DNA of 64,000 nt from contig JALHNH010000012.1 in the NCBI GenBank assembly GCA_022843625.1, forward strand, positions 84,537 to 148,536, read 5' to 3'. The notes under the pieces were generated by a model. The model was given only the letters and a program-made list of their open reading frames with translations, had not been told where the DNA came from and ran no database searches. The DNA comes from Bryobacter sp. (GTDB taxonomy: Bacteria; Acidobacteriota; Terriglobia; Bryobacterales; Bryobacteraceae). A program made the position numbers and the translations under genes. Shown here in pieces: positions 17,766-26,570 of the stretch (the stretch's first letter is position 1; each line of letters opens with the position of its first letter).

Positions 17766-18162
17766 ACTGAAACAACCTCTTAATCCCCTCAACAGGTTCT
17801 GATGAATCTTTCTTTGGTAGCTTCAAGTGCCTCTCATCCGCCAAGGCTGGAGGCACGTGTCTTTTTGAAGAGAGATCAAGCCGCGTAGAGTCGAAGGCAG
17901 CCTGATTCGTAACGTGACGATACATTGCATAACCTGTAGACAATCTAGTATTGGGAGTGATTTGTCAGCGTCTTGACCTTCGCTGAGATTCGAGGAGAAA
18001 TAGAAATTCCTGCCACCTGGCAAGCGACGCAACCAATTGGAACAGTGGCAGCAGGACTCAGCGGCCTCCTCTGAAGGCCGGCTCAAAATCCTCAATCCTT
18101 GGGAATCCTAATTCCCGTTCCCCAGAAAACTATTGCCCTCCAAACTCTATGCAGTCAGTGGC
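17766..18162. other. Intergenic stretch, nothing recognised
   Basis: About 400 bases between the exported protein and the IS110 fragment. Only overlapping short frames are seen on the reverse strand. It may hold the right-hand flank of the old IS110 element, but no inverted repeats are visible, as expected for IS110 elements. Confidence 0.4.
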
Positions 18163-18843
18163 TTAGGTGGTTTGGATGGTTGGCTCCGGGATAGGCGTAA
18201 ATGTGACCTCATAGCCGAGTTTCGCCATTCTGGTCCGCATGCGACGGATAGTCCTGTCTGGGTTGAGACGATCATAATAGTCATCTCCGAGATCTTGATA
18301 GGGCAACTTATTCTTGAGGATTCCATAGGCGATGATTAGGATCTTGTGGGCGGTGGCTATGATTGCTTTACTCCATCCACTTCGAGCGCGTATGCGCAAG
18401 AAGAAAGCTTTCAAGTACCCATGCTTGCATCGAGTGTTCCCCCACGCCGACTGCGTCAGGATCCTCCGCAAGGTCCGGTTCCCTCTCTTCGTACGTCCTG
18501 TCATCTGCTTGCCATCACTCTCATGTGTACCCGGTGCCAGCCCAGCCCAACACGCACAATGAGCCGCCGTGGGGAAGACACTCATGTCAACACCCATCTC
18601 CGCGATCAAGGTCCAGGCAACTAACTTCTCGACCCCAGTGATGGTAGTCAGCAATGCAATCTGCTCGGCATAAGGTGCCATGTGAACCTCGATTTGACTC
18701 TCGAACAGAGCGGTATGTCCAGTCAGAAAGTCATACTGATTCAGATGCGATTTCAGCATCCAACGAAAGAACTCATCGGTAAAGCCTTTCATCGCCTCCT
18801 TGATCTTTGCCTCTTGCTTGCGCAGTTTCACACCCGTTTTCAT
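18163..18843 (-). pseudogene. IS110-family transposase, C-terminal fragment
   Basis: 226-residue frame matching the C-terminal (Transposase_20/IS116-IS110-IS902) domain: TTITGVEKLVAWTLIAEMG, ACWAGLAPGTHESDGKQMTG, KRGNRTLRRILTQSAW and ARSGWSKAIIATAHKILIIA, including the conserved serine-recombinase-like Ser (GWSKA position region). The N-terminal DEDD nuclease domain of about 180 residues is missing: upstream of 18843 the sequence changes to a G/C-rich run and unrelated DNA. It is therefore a truncated, inactive copy. Its product would lack RuvC-like catalytic acids. Confidence 0.85.
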
Positions 18844-18975
18844 CCCAACGGTGGGGGGATCCGCAGGGCCCCCAATTTTGACTGACTACAATTTGAAAAC
18901 TCGATTTCCTTTGCTTCCAACAAAACTCCCCCGCCAGAACATGAAGACGTTCAGTAGGCAGGCTAACGTCTAGCC

Positions 18976-19773
18976 ATGGAAAACAACACTCCAAACAACA
19001 CTCAAGACAACACTGGGGATGCGCTGCCACCCACACAAAAGAGTCCTGCCCCCAAGCCCCGCAAGAAAAGGATGACAGAGGCCGCTCTTGCCGCTAACCG
19101 TCGCAATGACCAGAAATCCACCGGCCCTCGCACCGATGCCGGCAAAGCCCGCTCTGCCTCCAATGCCTTCCAGCACGGCCTCTACTCCATGAAAAACTAC
19201 CGGCACCTCGTCACCCATCCCAACCGGGTAGCGATAACCGTCCACAACCTCCTCGAAGAGTACCAACCCGTCACACCCACCGACCACATGCTCCTCCAGC
19301 AGTTCATCCACTTCGAGCTTCGCTTTCTCCAGATGGAACACGTCTGCAACCACTACATGCTCGACGGCAAACACGACGCCCCCGATCGCGCCTACCTCAC
19401 CGTCCTCCGTGAACTCGACCGCATCCCCAACCGCATCCTCAAAACCATCAAGGCCCTCAAAGCCCTGATCGCCGAACGTGGCATAAAGAAAGAAATCGAA
19501 CCCATCGACGACCCTCCCCCGGTCCCCACCCCGGATGAATACGCAAAGACCAACGAGGAATACGCAAAAACCAGAAACAAAGCCATCCACCCACTGGCCC
19601 CGAAATCACCCAAAACATCACTCAGTACATCTACCAGGAATTCTGCAAAGCCCTCGACCTCCCACAGCAGCCCTTTGACCAGGAATTCGATCCAACAAAA
19701 GACACCAGCCAGACATCGACGCAGCAAAAAGCCTGAGGATCGAACCCACCGGCAGCGAAGCACGGGTCATTAA
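18976..19773 (+). CDS. NRRN/STGP/HGLYS-family protein, copy 1 (probable frameshift near the C-terminus)
   Basis: 265 residues as read. The core of the family is an N-terminal signature of NRRNDQKSTGPRTDAGKARS followed by SNAFQHGLYS, then an alpha-helical region (about 85-165). The family is common in soil bacteria and its function is unknown to me. After residue about 190 a 21-base direct repeat (from 19537) encodes EYAKT twice. Beyond it the annotated frame is low-complexity Ser/Thr/Arg, whereas the frame shifted by two bases reads a protein-like helical tail (EITQNITQYIYQEFCKALD) and ends at TGA 19734-19736. I infer a frameshift between about 19540 and 19600. The start ATG 18976 is in a C-rich coding strand like the terminase genes. 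Confidence 0.7.
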   Translation: MENNTPNNTQDNTGDALPPTQKSPAPKPRKKRMTEAALAANRRNDQKSTGPRTDAGKARSASNAFQHGLYSMKNYRHLVTHPNRVAITVHNLLEEYQPVTPTDHMLLQQFIHFELRFLQMEHVCNHYMLDGKHDAPDRAYLTVLRELDRIPNRILKTIKALKALIAERGIKKEIEPIDDPPPVPTPDEYAKTNEEYAKTRNKAIHPLAPKSPKTSLSTSTRNSAKPSTSHSSPLTRNSIQQKTPARHRRSKKPEDRTHRQRSTGH

Positions 19774-19887
19774 GCCAGTCCTTCCCGACCGAGGCAAACA
19801 AAAACAAGAACATTCCTTTGCACGCAGACAAGTGGTCCGAAGTCCTTGTCCGCTAATTGAATTTACTGTTGGCGTGAGATTCGAGGG

Positions 19888-20679
19888 TTATTTGTGCCAG
19901 ATCTGGTCCATTTTGTGGTTTACGTTGGCCGCTGCTTCATACTTGTCGGCGAAGCTCTTGAACATTTCCTCGTAGGGAAAAGATTTACCAGGGTCGCGCA
20001 CTTTGAGGAAAGTGCCGAAGACGGAGCCGTCACCGTAGATTTCCGTGACAACGCGGATGTGGAGGAAGGGCGAAAGGCCCACGACGCCCAATGCTCCATT
20101 GGTGGTAATCATGTTGCGCCACCCGGCGACCGAGAAGCTCATGGGCGGGGCGACTTTGAGTTTAAGAGCTTTGGTGTAGCGGCCGGTGTGGGCCGGGGGC
20201 AGCCCCTTGTTGGCGTTGAACATGTTGAGATAGCCGTAGCCGGGGTCGGCGACATCCGCTCTGGACATGATGGTCTGGATGGCGTACGACATATGCTCAC
20301 GAGCGCCAACGAGCATGGTGCCGGCGGCCGCCCAACAGGTCATATTGGTAGGTTGCACGACATGGCTAATGGGTTCGGCCGTGGCTCGGAATAAACCTCC
20401 AGGCATTTCATTTGTCTTCACGATGTCGTTGAGGCGGCCGATCGTCATCTTTCCGGGGTCGACTTTACCGTCGGCTTTGAAGTCGTGTTTGAACTGGACT
20501 TCCTGGAAGCGGCGTATGGCAGCAACGGTTTTAGGGCCGATGAAACCATCATCCTTAAGCTTGGGGTTGGGGCCTCCCCAGTCATAATGCACTTTGTTGA
20601 GCAGTTGTTGAACGGTTGTGACATCGGCCTTCAAGTTGGTGCCGCCCTGGCCAACCGAAGAAGAAATTTTCTTATCCAT
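19888..20679 (-). CDS. Peptidoglycan-binding domain plus papain-like cysteine protease
   Basis: 263 residues from ATG 20679 (an upstream in-frame start would add 10). Residues about 10-78 form a PG_binding_1 domain (VTTVQQLLNKVHYDW, DGFIGPKTVAAIRRFQ). Residues about 105-255 resemble the papain-like cysteine protease family typified by AvrRpt2 (PF12385): catalytic Cys in NMTCWAAAGTMLVGAR near 113 and His in SPFLHIRVVTEIYGDG near 206, followed by the acidic or amide position in KVRDPG. There is no signal peptide, which for a wall-binding protein suggests export by a contact-dependent or other leaderless route, or cytoplasmic storage. Could be a secreted effector or toxin; inferred only. Confidence 0.75.
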   Translation of the reverse strand: MDKKISSSVGQGGTNLKADVTTVQQLLNKVHYDWGGPNPKLKDDGFIGPKTVAAIRRFQEVQFKHDFKADGKVDPGKMTIGRLNDIVKTNEMPGGLFRATAEPISHVVQPTNMTCWAAAGTMLVGAREHMSYAIQTIMSRADVADPGYGYLNMFNANKGLPPAHTGRYTKALKLKVAPPMSFSVAGWRNMITTNGALGVVGLSPFLHIRVVTEIYGDGSVFGTFLKVRDPGKSFPYEEMFKSFADKYEAAANVNHKMDQIWHK

Positions 20680-20810
20680 CAGAACTAAAGTAGCGCCACC
20701 TGCGGGCAATTTGGACCATTTTCAGAAATGGGATTTGTGGACAGCCATCCTCCGCCCAAATTTCCTGAAAAACGCAAAGGGACAGGTCAACTTTAGCGCC
20801 CCCCCCGTCG

Positions 20811-22067
20811 CTACGCGCTGCGCTGTGGCCCGTACAGCAACTCGGCATTCCCGTGCAGAAAGCCGCCGATCGCGCCCAGCACTTCCGTTCGCGTCGCGCT
20901 GTGACGCCGCAACTGCTCACCGCCCAGTTCGGCCAGGATTTCCCGCGTGTAGAGCGAAGAGCCCGTGGCCATCTCCACGGTGGTGGAGTCGTGTCCGCAA
21001 GTGATCTTGTGGAGCGGCACATAGTTCCACCACTGCTCCATCGCCTGGCGGAAGAAGTTGGGATTGAGCACCGGCAACCAACAGGTGTCGAGATAAAGAT
21101 TCGGCAGTTGCTTGGCGAGCCAGCCCGCCTCCGCGAAGAACGGCCAGCAGTGAATCATGACGATCTTCATGCGGGGATAACGCCGGCCCAGCGACTCAAG
21201 CGGAAGCGGCGACGATTGACTCAGGTTGTGTGTGCCGACATGCACCTGATGCGGCCAGCCGCGCTCATGCGCCAGCCTGGAACACTCGTGCATCACCCAA
21301 TCCTGAAAGACGGTCACTTCGTTCGGCGTCAAGTCGCCCGTCCAACGCCGTATGTCGCCATCGGCGCGGACCTCATAATGTAGCGAGCGTCGATACCCTT
21401 GCAACTGCTTCGTGCCCAGCGCGCCGCCGCGCTCGGCCAGCGCAAAAATGCGCTCCAGAAATTGCCGCCACGAAGCCGCGTCCTGCGGATCCACTTGTGC
21501 CATCGCCACCAGATCCTTACGGCGCGCCGTCTCCGGCCGCCACAAATCCAGCAACGGATCCACGCGCAGGATCGTTTCAGTCACGCGGTCGGCCGCCCCT
21601 GCCGGGCGCACATAGTACTCGGGATGCACAATCCGGATCAGGCGGCTGAACCCGGCCTTTTTCATTGCAGCGCCGTACCACTGGAATAGCTTGCCGTAGT
21701 TCGCGGCGATGGTCTGATCCAGGGCGCGGCTTCCCGCGGCCCGCTGGATATCCACGCCGTAAAGCGCCAGCATGCCGCGGCGGGTGCACTGGTAAGCGCC
21801 CGTGGCCTGGTGCTGCGGCAACGCTCCGCCGCCATTGCGGATCCAGCCGCGCAGATAGGGTTCATCGAGCAGGTCGCCCAACTGGGTAGCCCGCTGGGGG
21901 AGCGCGCCCGGCTCCAGGTCCGCCCGATAGCCGCCCGGAAAAGTACCAATCGACTCAATGCTCCCCCAGTGTTCGTGCGAACAGAAGTTCGGCAACGCCC
22001 TCACGGCGTCGAGCAGCGAAGGCGGGGCGGCGGCGAACAGCAACGTGCGGCGGGTCAACTTAGCCAT
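20811..22067 (-). CDS. Amidohydrolase-family (Amidohydro_2) exported enzyme
   Basis: 418 residues from ATG 22067, chosen because MAKLTRRTLLFAAAP reads as a Tat-like signal. The motif FCSHEHWG near residue 28 supplies the first metal-binding H-x-H. Later conserved positions are RIVHPEYY, HVGTHNLSQ, VMIHCWPFF and the C-terminal metal or catalytic Asp in KITCGHDSTTVE. This pattern fits amidohydrolase-2 (ACMSD/uronate isomerase-like) metal hydrolases. The substrate is unknown. It runs in the same direction as the papain-like gene with about 130 bases between them. Confidence 0.8.
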   Translation of the reverse strand: MAKLTRRTLLFAAAPPSLLDAVRALPNFCSHEHWGSIESIGTFPGGYRADLEPGALPQRATQLGDLLDEPYLRGWIRNGGGALPQHQATGAYQCTRRGMLALYGVDIQRAAGSRALDQTIAANYGKLFQWYGAAMKKAGFSRLIRIVHPEYYVRPAGAADRVTETILRVDPLLDLWRPETARRKDLVAMAQVDPQDAASWRQFLERIFALAERGGALGTKQLQGYRRSLHYEVRADGDIRRWTGDLTPNEVTVFQDWVMHECSRLAHERGWPHQVHVGTHNLSQSSPLPLESLGRRYPRMKIVMIHCWPFFAEAGWLAKQLPNLYLDTCWLPVLNPNFFRQAMEQWWNYVPLHKITCGHDSTTVEMATGSSLYTREILAELGGEQLRRHSATRTEVLGAIGGFLHGNAELLYGPQRSA

Positions 22068-22273
22068 TCTACGCCCATCTGTGGACGATTTGTGGCCCAA
22101 TCGCAACTTGCTGGATTTCCCGTTCACACCCCAAAAAAATAAATTTTCAAAACAAAACAAAGCACTTACCCGCAGCCTCATTCAAAGTCCTTTTCCCCCT
22201 CGTGTTAAATCATCATCGGAGGCACACCTCCATCACCCTCCAAATCAAACACACACAAAGGACAAACAAAACC

Positions 22274-22798
22274 ATGGCTACCGAAAAACAAACTGCCGCC
22301 AACCGCCGCAATGCAAAGCGCTGCACCGGCCCCAAAACCCGCGAGGGCAAGTTTAAATCCAGTCTCAACGCTCTCCGTCACGGCCTTTACAGCCACAACT
22401 TCGTCATCAAAACGGAAGACGCTGATGTCTTTGAAAACTTCTCCAAATCCTTCATCGACGAATTCCAACCCTCTACCCCCTCTGAACTCGAAAACCTCAA
22501 AGTTCTGATCATCACCGCCTGGCGTCGCAATCGCGTTACCGAACTCACGCAACTCCGCATCAACAATGCCATCGACTCGGTCTTGGCCACCTCCGGCCCA
22601 ATCGACGCGCCCCAACTTACCCTCCGCGCCTTTGAAAAACTCGAAAACGATAAGCCCTCCTTCGCCCGCCAGGAAGCTCACGAAGTCCGCCTCGTCAACC
22701 TCTTCCAGCGTACCCAGCGCCGCCTCGAAGCCTCTCAGGACAGAAAAATCAGGAACGAAACCAATTTGGGGCTAAACTCTTTACATCTGGTCGCTTAG
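22274..22798 (+). CDS. NRRN/STGP/HGLYS-family protein, copy 2 (intact)
   Basis: 174 residues from ATG 22274, preceded by AAAGGA; a GTG at 22202 would add an unlikely His/Thr-rich leader. The signature is ANRRNAKRCTGPKTREGKFKS then LNALRHGLYS, followed by about 120 residues that are largely helical (VFENFSKSFIDEF, LKVLIITAWRRNRVTELTQL). It is shorter than copies 1 and 3 but has no sign of frameshift. The Shine-Dalgarno of the M20 peptidase (AGGAG, 22797-22801) overlaps its stop codon, so the two genes are likely co-translated. Function not known; Arg/Lys-rich N-terminus would be consistent with nucleic-acid binding. Confidence 0.75.
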   Translation: MATEKQTAANRRNAKRCTGPKTREGKFKSSLNALRHGLYSHNFVIKTEDADVFENFSKSFIDEFQPSTPSELENLKVLIITAWRRNRVTELTQLRINNAIDSVLATSGPIDAPQLTLRAFEKLENDKPSFARQEAHEVRLVNLFQRTQRRLEASQDRKIRNETNLGLNSLHLVA

Positions 22799-22809
22799 GA
22801 GCCCAAATC

Positions 22810-24336
22810 ATGCGCAGCAATAAATACACCTCGACAACCTGCAACCCAGGGCGGATCCTGCGCCCCATCATCGCCATCTTGCTTTTAACAACACTGCTGC
22901 CGGCCCAGTCGGGGTTGCCAGCCCTGTCCGACAAGCCCCTTCCGCCTGTCGCCAAGCTCCTCATCGATTTCATCAAAATCAACACTTCCAACCCTCCCGG
23001 CAACGAAGATCAGATCGGCCAGTTCCTCGCCCCTATCTTCAAGCAAGCCGGCTTTGAAGTCGACATCATCCAGACCCCGCAAAAGGGCAAGTCCCACTTC
23101 ATCGCCCGCCTTCGTGGCAATGGCACCAAGAAGCCCATCCTCCTTGCAGGGCACGCTGATGTCGTTGGCGTTGAGCGCGAAAAGTGGAGCGTCGACCCCT
23201 TCGCCGGCGTCATCAAGGACGGCTACGTCATCGGCCGCGGTGCCATCGACGTCAAAGGCGGGCTCGCCGTCTTTGCCCAGGCCGTCCTCGACATCGCCGC
23301 TAAAAAGATTCCGCTCGATCGCGACATCATCCTCCTTTCAGAAGCCGATGAAGAAGGCGGCCTCTACAACACCGGCTGGCTCGCAGAACGCCACTGGGAG
23401 AAGATCGATTGCGAGTTTTCACTCAATGAAGGCGGCTGGATCGTTAAAGAAGACAACTCAAACAAGGTCCGCTACGTTTCGATTTCTACCGCCGACAAAT
23501 CCAGCCTCAATATCGTGATCCGCGCCAAAGGCACTTCCACTCACAGTTCTATGCCGCTGGCCGATAACGCCATCTTCCGCCTCTCCCGCGCACTCGCTAA
23601 AGTCGGCGCTTACGACACCAAGCCCAAGCTCAACGACTCGACAAAGAAATTCTTCCTCACCCTCGGCGAAGTCTCCGAAGAACCCCTCAAGACCCACTTC
23701 AAAAACCTCGTTCTCTCGGGCGACCCCGAAAAAGTGAAAGCTGCCGACAAGGCAATCTCCCAAAACGTCCTCCTCCACTCGATCATGCGCAATACGATCG
23801 CGCCCGTCTTTCTCAATGCCGGCTTCCGGGGCAATGTCATCCCCGGCTCGGCCGAGGCAACGATCAACTTCCGCACGATTCCTGGCACCACAGTTGGTGA
23901 GTTGATCGACGAACTCCAGACCGTGATCAACGATCCGATGGTAGAAGTTCTGTCAGCACCCATGCGCCTCTCCGCTGCACCCATGACCCCCGAACAGGAG
24001 AAAGCCATGGAGGCCGCTGCGGCTCGCCGGGCTGCCCCCATCCCCGAATCCCCGTTAACCACAGAGTTGTACCAGGCATTGGCCAGGCACGCCAAACTTA
24101 CCTATCCGGAGGCTCTCGTCACGCCCTACCTCTTTCAGGCCGGTACCGATGCCTACGCCTGGCGCTCACGCGGTGTTCCTGTCTACGGAATCTATCCGTA
24201 TCCGATCACTGCCGAAGATCTCACGCGCATGCACGGCAACGACGAAAGAGTACCAATTGATTCGCTCGTGTCGGGTCTGAAGATGATCACTAATCTTTTA
24301 CTGGATGTAGCAGGTCATCAGCCGCTACCAAAATAG
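22810..24336 (+). CDS. M20-family metallopeptidase, exported
   Basis: 508 residues. A signal peptide or N-terminal anchor (about 15-33, ILRPIIAILLLTTLLPAQ) precedes an M20 peptidase. Zinc ligands and catalytic acids are visible: GHADVV (His, Asp) near 118, GRGAIDVKGG (bridging Asp) near 146, EADEEGG (catalytic and metal Glu) near 180, and the C-terminal His in MHGNDERVP near 477. The dimerisation domain is interposed at about 230-380. It probably cleaves peptides in the periplasm for nutrition. The last 47 bases overlap the 3' end of the convergent M1 aminopeptidase gene. Confidence 0.9.
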   Translation: MRSNKYTSTTCNPGRILRPIIAILLLTTLLPAQSGLPALSDKPLPPVAKLLIDFIKINTSNPPGNEDQIGQFLAPIFKQAGFEVDIIQTPQKGKSHFIARLRGNGTKKPILLAGHADVVGVEREKWSVDPFAGVIKDGYVIGRGAIDVKGGLAVFAQAVLDIAAKKIPLDRDIILLSEADEEGGLYNTGWLAERHWEKIDCEFSLNEGGWIVKEDNSNKVRYVSISTADKSSLNIVIRAKGTSTHSSMPLADNAIFRLSRALAKVGAYDTKPKLNDSTKKFFLTLGEVSEEPLKTHFKNLVLSGDPEKVKAADKAISQNVLLHSIMRNTIAPVFLNAGFRGNVIPGSAEATINFRTIPGTTVGELIDELQTVINDPMVEVLSAPMRLSAAPMTPEQEKAMEAAAARRAAPIPESPLTTELYQALARHAKLTYPEALVTPYLFQAGTDAYAWRSRGVPVYGIYPYPITAEDLTRMHGNDERVPIDSLVSGLKMITNLLLDVAGHQPLPK

Positions 24337-26488
24337 TCATCCGCAGCCGCTCTGGATAATCCTTGGGCAACCCAGCCAGGAATTTCTTCACCGTAGCAGC
24401 CGCTGTCGCCGACCGGTGCCAATTCAGGGTTGCCCCCATCCATCGTTGCGGAAAGAAGATGTCGCCAGTCTTCTGGATCTCGCTCAGCAATTGCAGGCTG
24501 GGCAGGATGTACTTCTCACTTGCAGCCAGCCGGGTAGGGTGATGCAGATAGCTCAAGCCTTCAAGAACCCAGGGCTCATGCCCACGGTTCTTTACATCTT
24601 TAAGCCGCTCAAAGAAGGCCGAGCCGTCGAGTTCCAGCGCTGGCATGACAAAGGCGAATTGAGCCTTGCGATCGGGGTTCTCGATCCGGGCCAGTTGCTC
24701 AGCCCTTACATCGACGCCGCGAATCATCAGCTCAGCCGCAAGCCGGGTGTAGTCGTTCTCGGCTAGCGGCAGGTCAGGAATCGTGATCTGCTTCCGCCAG
24801 ACTTTTTCAAGCCACTCTACAGGCGCAACACTCCGGTAGACCTGATAGTAGGCCGACTTGATGCTGCGGTTCCTGGCAGTGTTCATGCCTTCGCGAAGCA
24901 TGGCTTCGACACGTGGCAGATCCTTTGAGTGGCGCCACATCAGTCGATCAAGGTCACCCAGCAGCCGAGTCAGAATCAACTCCTCATTTTCAAGAGGAAT
25001 GGCCTTCAAGGCCAGCTCAAACAAATCTACCCGGTCTTCCCACAAAGCTGACCAGGCTTGGGCGCGTACAACAGGATCTTTGATCTCAGGCAAATGCGCA
25101 AGCAGGTAGGTCTTGCTCTTGGCATCGAGGTGATACTCGCCGTAGCCATCGGGTAACACGAAGCCTTCGTAGGCCCGGGTCTTCGTCAACTTCGGCCTGC
25201 CCGCAGTATCGATCCACGTTTTGCTCCAGGCCGTGAGGTCTGTGCCGAAGACGGCGAGCAGGTCGTCCCAGGTGGCATTGGCGAAGGAGTACCTTTTGAG
25301 GTAGCGTTGCAAACCTTGCTGGAAGGCTTTCTCGCCCAGCATCTTCTCCAGTTGCTGCATCACAATTGGCGACTTCTGATAGATGATCGGGCCGTACATA
25401 GTGCCGGCCTCGTTAAGATTGGCCAGCTTCTGCCGGATCGCATTCGCGCCCTGCGTCCGGTCTACGTTATATGCCGAGCGGTAATGGCTGAGAAAAAATC
25501 GCAACTCATGATTGAGCTCTGGAAACGAAGGATTGACAATCTTCGCTGCCATGAAGTTGGCAAACACTTCTTTGAGCCACACATCGTTAAACCACTTCAT
25601 CGTCACGAGGTCACCAAACCACATATGCGCCGTCTCATGCGAAATCACACTAGCCCGGCCCAGCCGCTGGGCCTGCGTAGCGGACTCCTCCAGAAACAAG
25701 CCCGAAGAGTTATAGCTGATCGCCCCGGCGTGCTCCATGCCGCCGAATTGAAACGAAGGCAGCGCCATGAAGTCGAGTTTGCCGAAGGGGTAGGGGACTC
25801 CTGTGTAGTCCTCCATCCACTTAACTGCCCTTGCATGCAGGTCAAAGATGGCTTCGCGGTTCCGCTCTACCTTCTTGGCGTCCGTTTCCCGGTGATACAT
25901 CCGGTACTTGCGGCCTGCAATCTCTGCCGTCTCAACCTGAAACTTGCCAGCCCCAAAGAAGAGCAGATAAGTCGACAGCGGCTGTGTTTCGACGTCGGGC
26001 TCTGCATTCAGCAAGGTCTGCCAGCCGTCTGGCACCGACATCGTTACCGTGAAGCGCGCCTTCAGGTCGGGCTGGTCGAAACAGGGAATCGCCAGATGCG
26101 CCCTGGCGGGCACAAACAAAGAATAGAAGAAGTCCGGGTTGCGGTTGAGCGAAGCATCGCCGAGCCGAAATTCAAGTTCGATGTCGCTCGTTCCGGCAGG
26201 AAAGACCAGATGGCCGTTCACTGCCTGATAGCTTGCGCTGGCCCGGATCAGGTTGGCCGCGCCAGGGGCGAAATCGAGAACTATCGGTGCGATTCGGTCC
26301 TTAAGGTCAAACCGCAAGTGGGCTTTGCCAAGCAGGGGTTCGGTCTTGTCTGCTGGGACTTTCAAATCGAGCGAGTAGCGCAAGTTGGCTATTTGATTGG
26401 CTCTTTGCCGCGCCAGGCTTTCGCTGATTCCAGCCTCAGGGTCAATTCCCATCGTCATCATGGCCACAACTACAGCAGATTCCCACAT
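24290..26488 (-). CDS. M1-family zinc aminopeptidase
   Basis: 732 residues. It has the M1 layout: N-terminal saddle domain, then GGMEHAGAI (variant of the GAMEN exopeptidase motif) near 246, HETAHMWFGDLV near 280-291 (HEXXH zinc site), WLKEVFANF with the third ligand Glu about 18 residues later, and an ERAP1-type C-terminal helical domain. The N-terminus is short and hydrophobic (WESAVVVAMMTMG), and could be an incomplete signal. It is convergent with the M20 peptidase; the two genes overlap at their stops. Both enzymes likely act in peptide catabolism. Confidence 0.9.
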   Translation of the reverse strand: MWESAVVVAMMTMGIDPEAGISESLARQRANQIANLRYSLDLKVPADKTEPLLGKAHLRFDLKDRIAPIVLDFAPGAANLIRASASYQAVNGHLVFPAGTSDIELEFRLGDASLNRNPDFFYSLFVPARAHLAIPCFDQPDLKARFTVTMSVPDGWQTLLNAEPDVETQPLSTYLLFFGAGKFQVETAEIAGRKYRMYHRETDAKKVERNREAIFDLHARAVKWMEDYTGVPYPFGKLDFMALPSFQFGGMEHAGAISYNSSGLFLEESATQAQRLGRASVISHETAHMWFGDLVTMKWFNDVWLKEVFANFMAAKIVNPSFPELNHELRFFLSHYRSAYNVDRTQGANAIRQKLANLNEAGTMYGPIIYQKSPIVMQQLEKMLGEKAFQQGLQRYLKRYSFANATWDDLLAVFGTDLTAWSKTWIDTAGRPKLTKTRAYEGFVLPDGYGEYHLDAKSKTYLLAHLPEIKDPVVRAQAWSALWEDRVDLFELALKAIPLENEELILTRLLGDLDRLMWRHSKDLPRVEAMLREGMNTARNRSIKSAYYQVYRSVAPVEWLEKVWRKQITIPDLPLAENDYTRLAAELMIRGVDVRAEQLARIENPDRKAQFAFVMPALELDGSAFFERLKDVKNRGHEPWVLEGLSYLHHPTRLAASEKYILPSLQLLSEIQKTGDIFFPQRWMGATLNWHRSATAAATVKKFLAGLPKDYPERLRMTILVAADDLLHPVKD

Positions 26489-26570
26489 GCCTCAAGGTAT
26501 CAAACGAGTCTCTTAATACTAAAGTCATATCCCGATCTGGTCGATATCTCCCTTAGTCCTGGAGTGTCAA

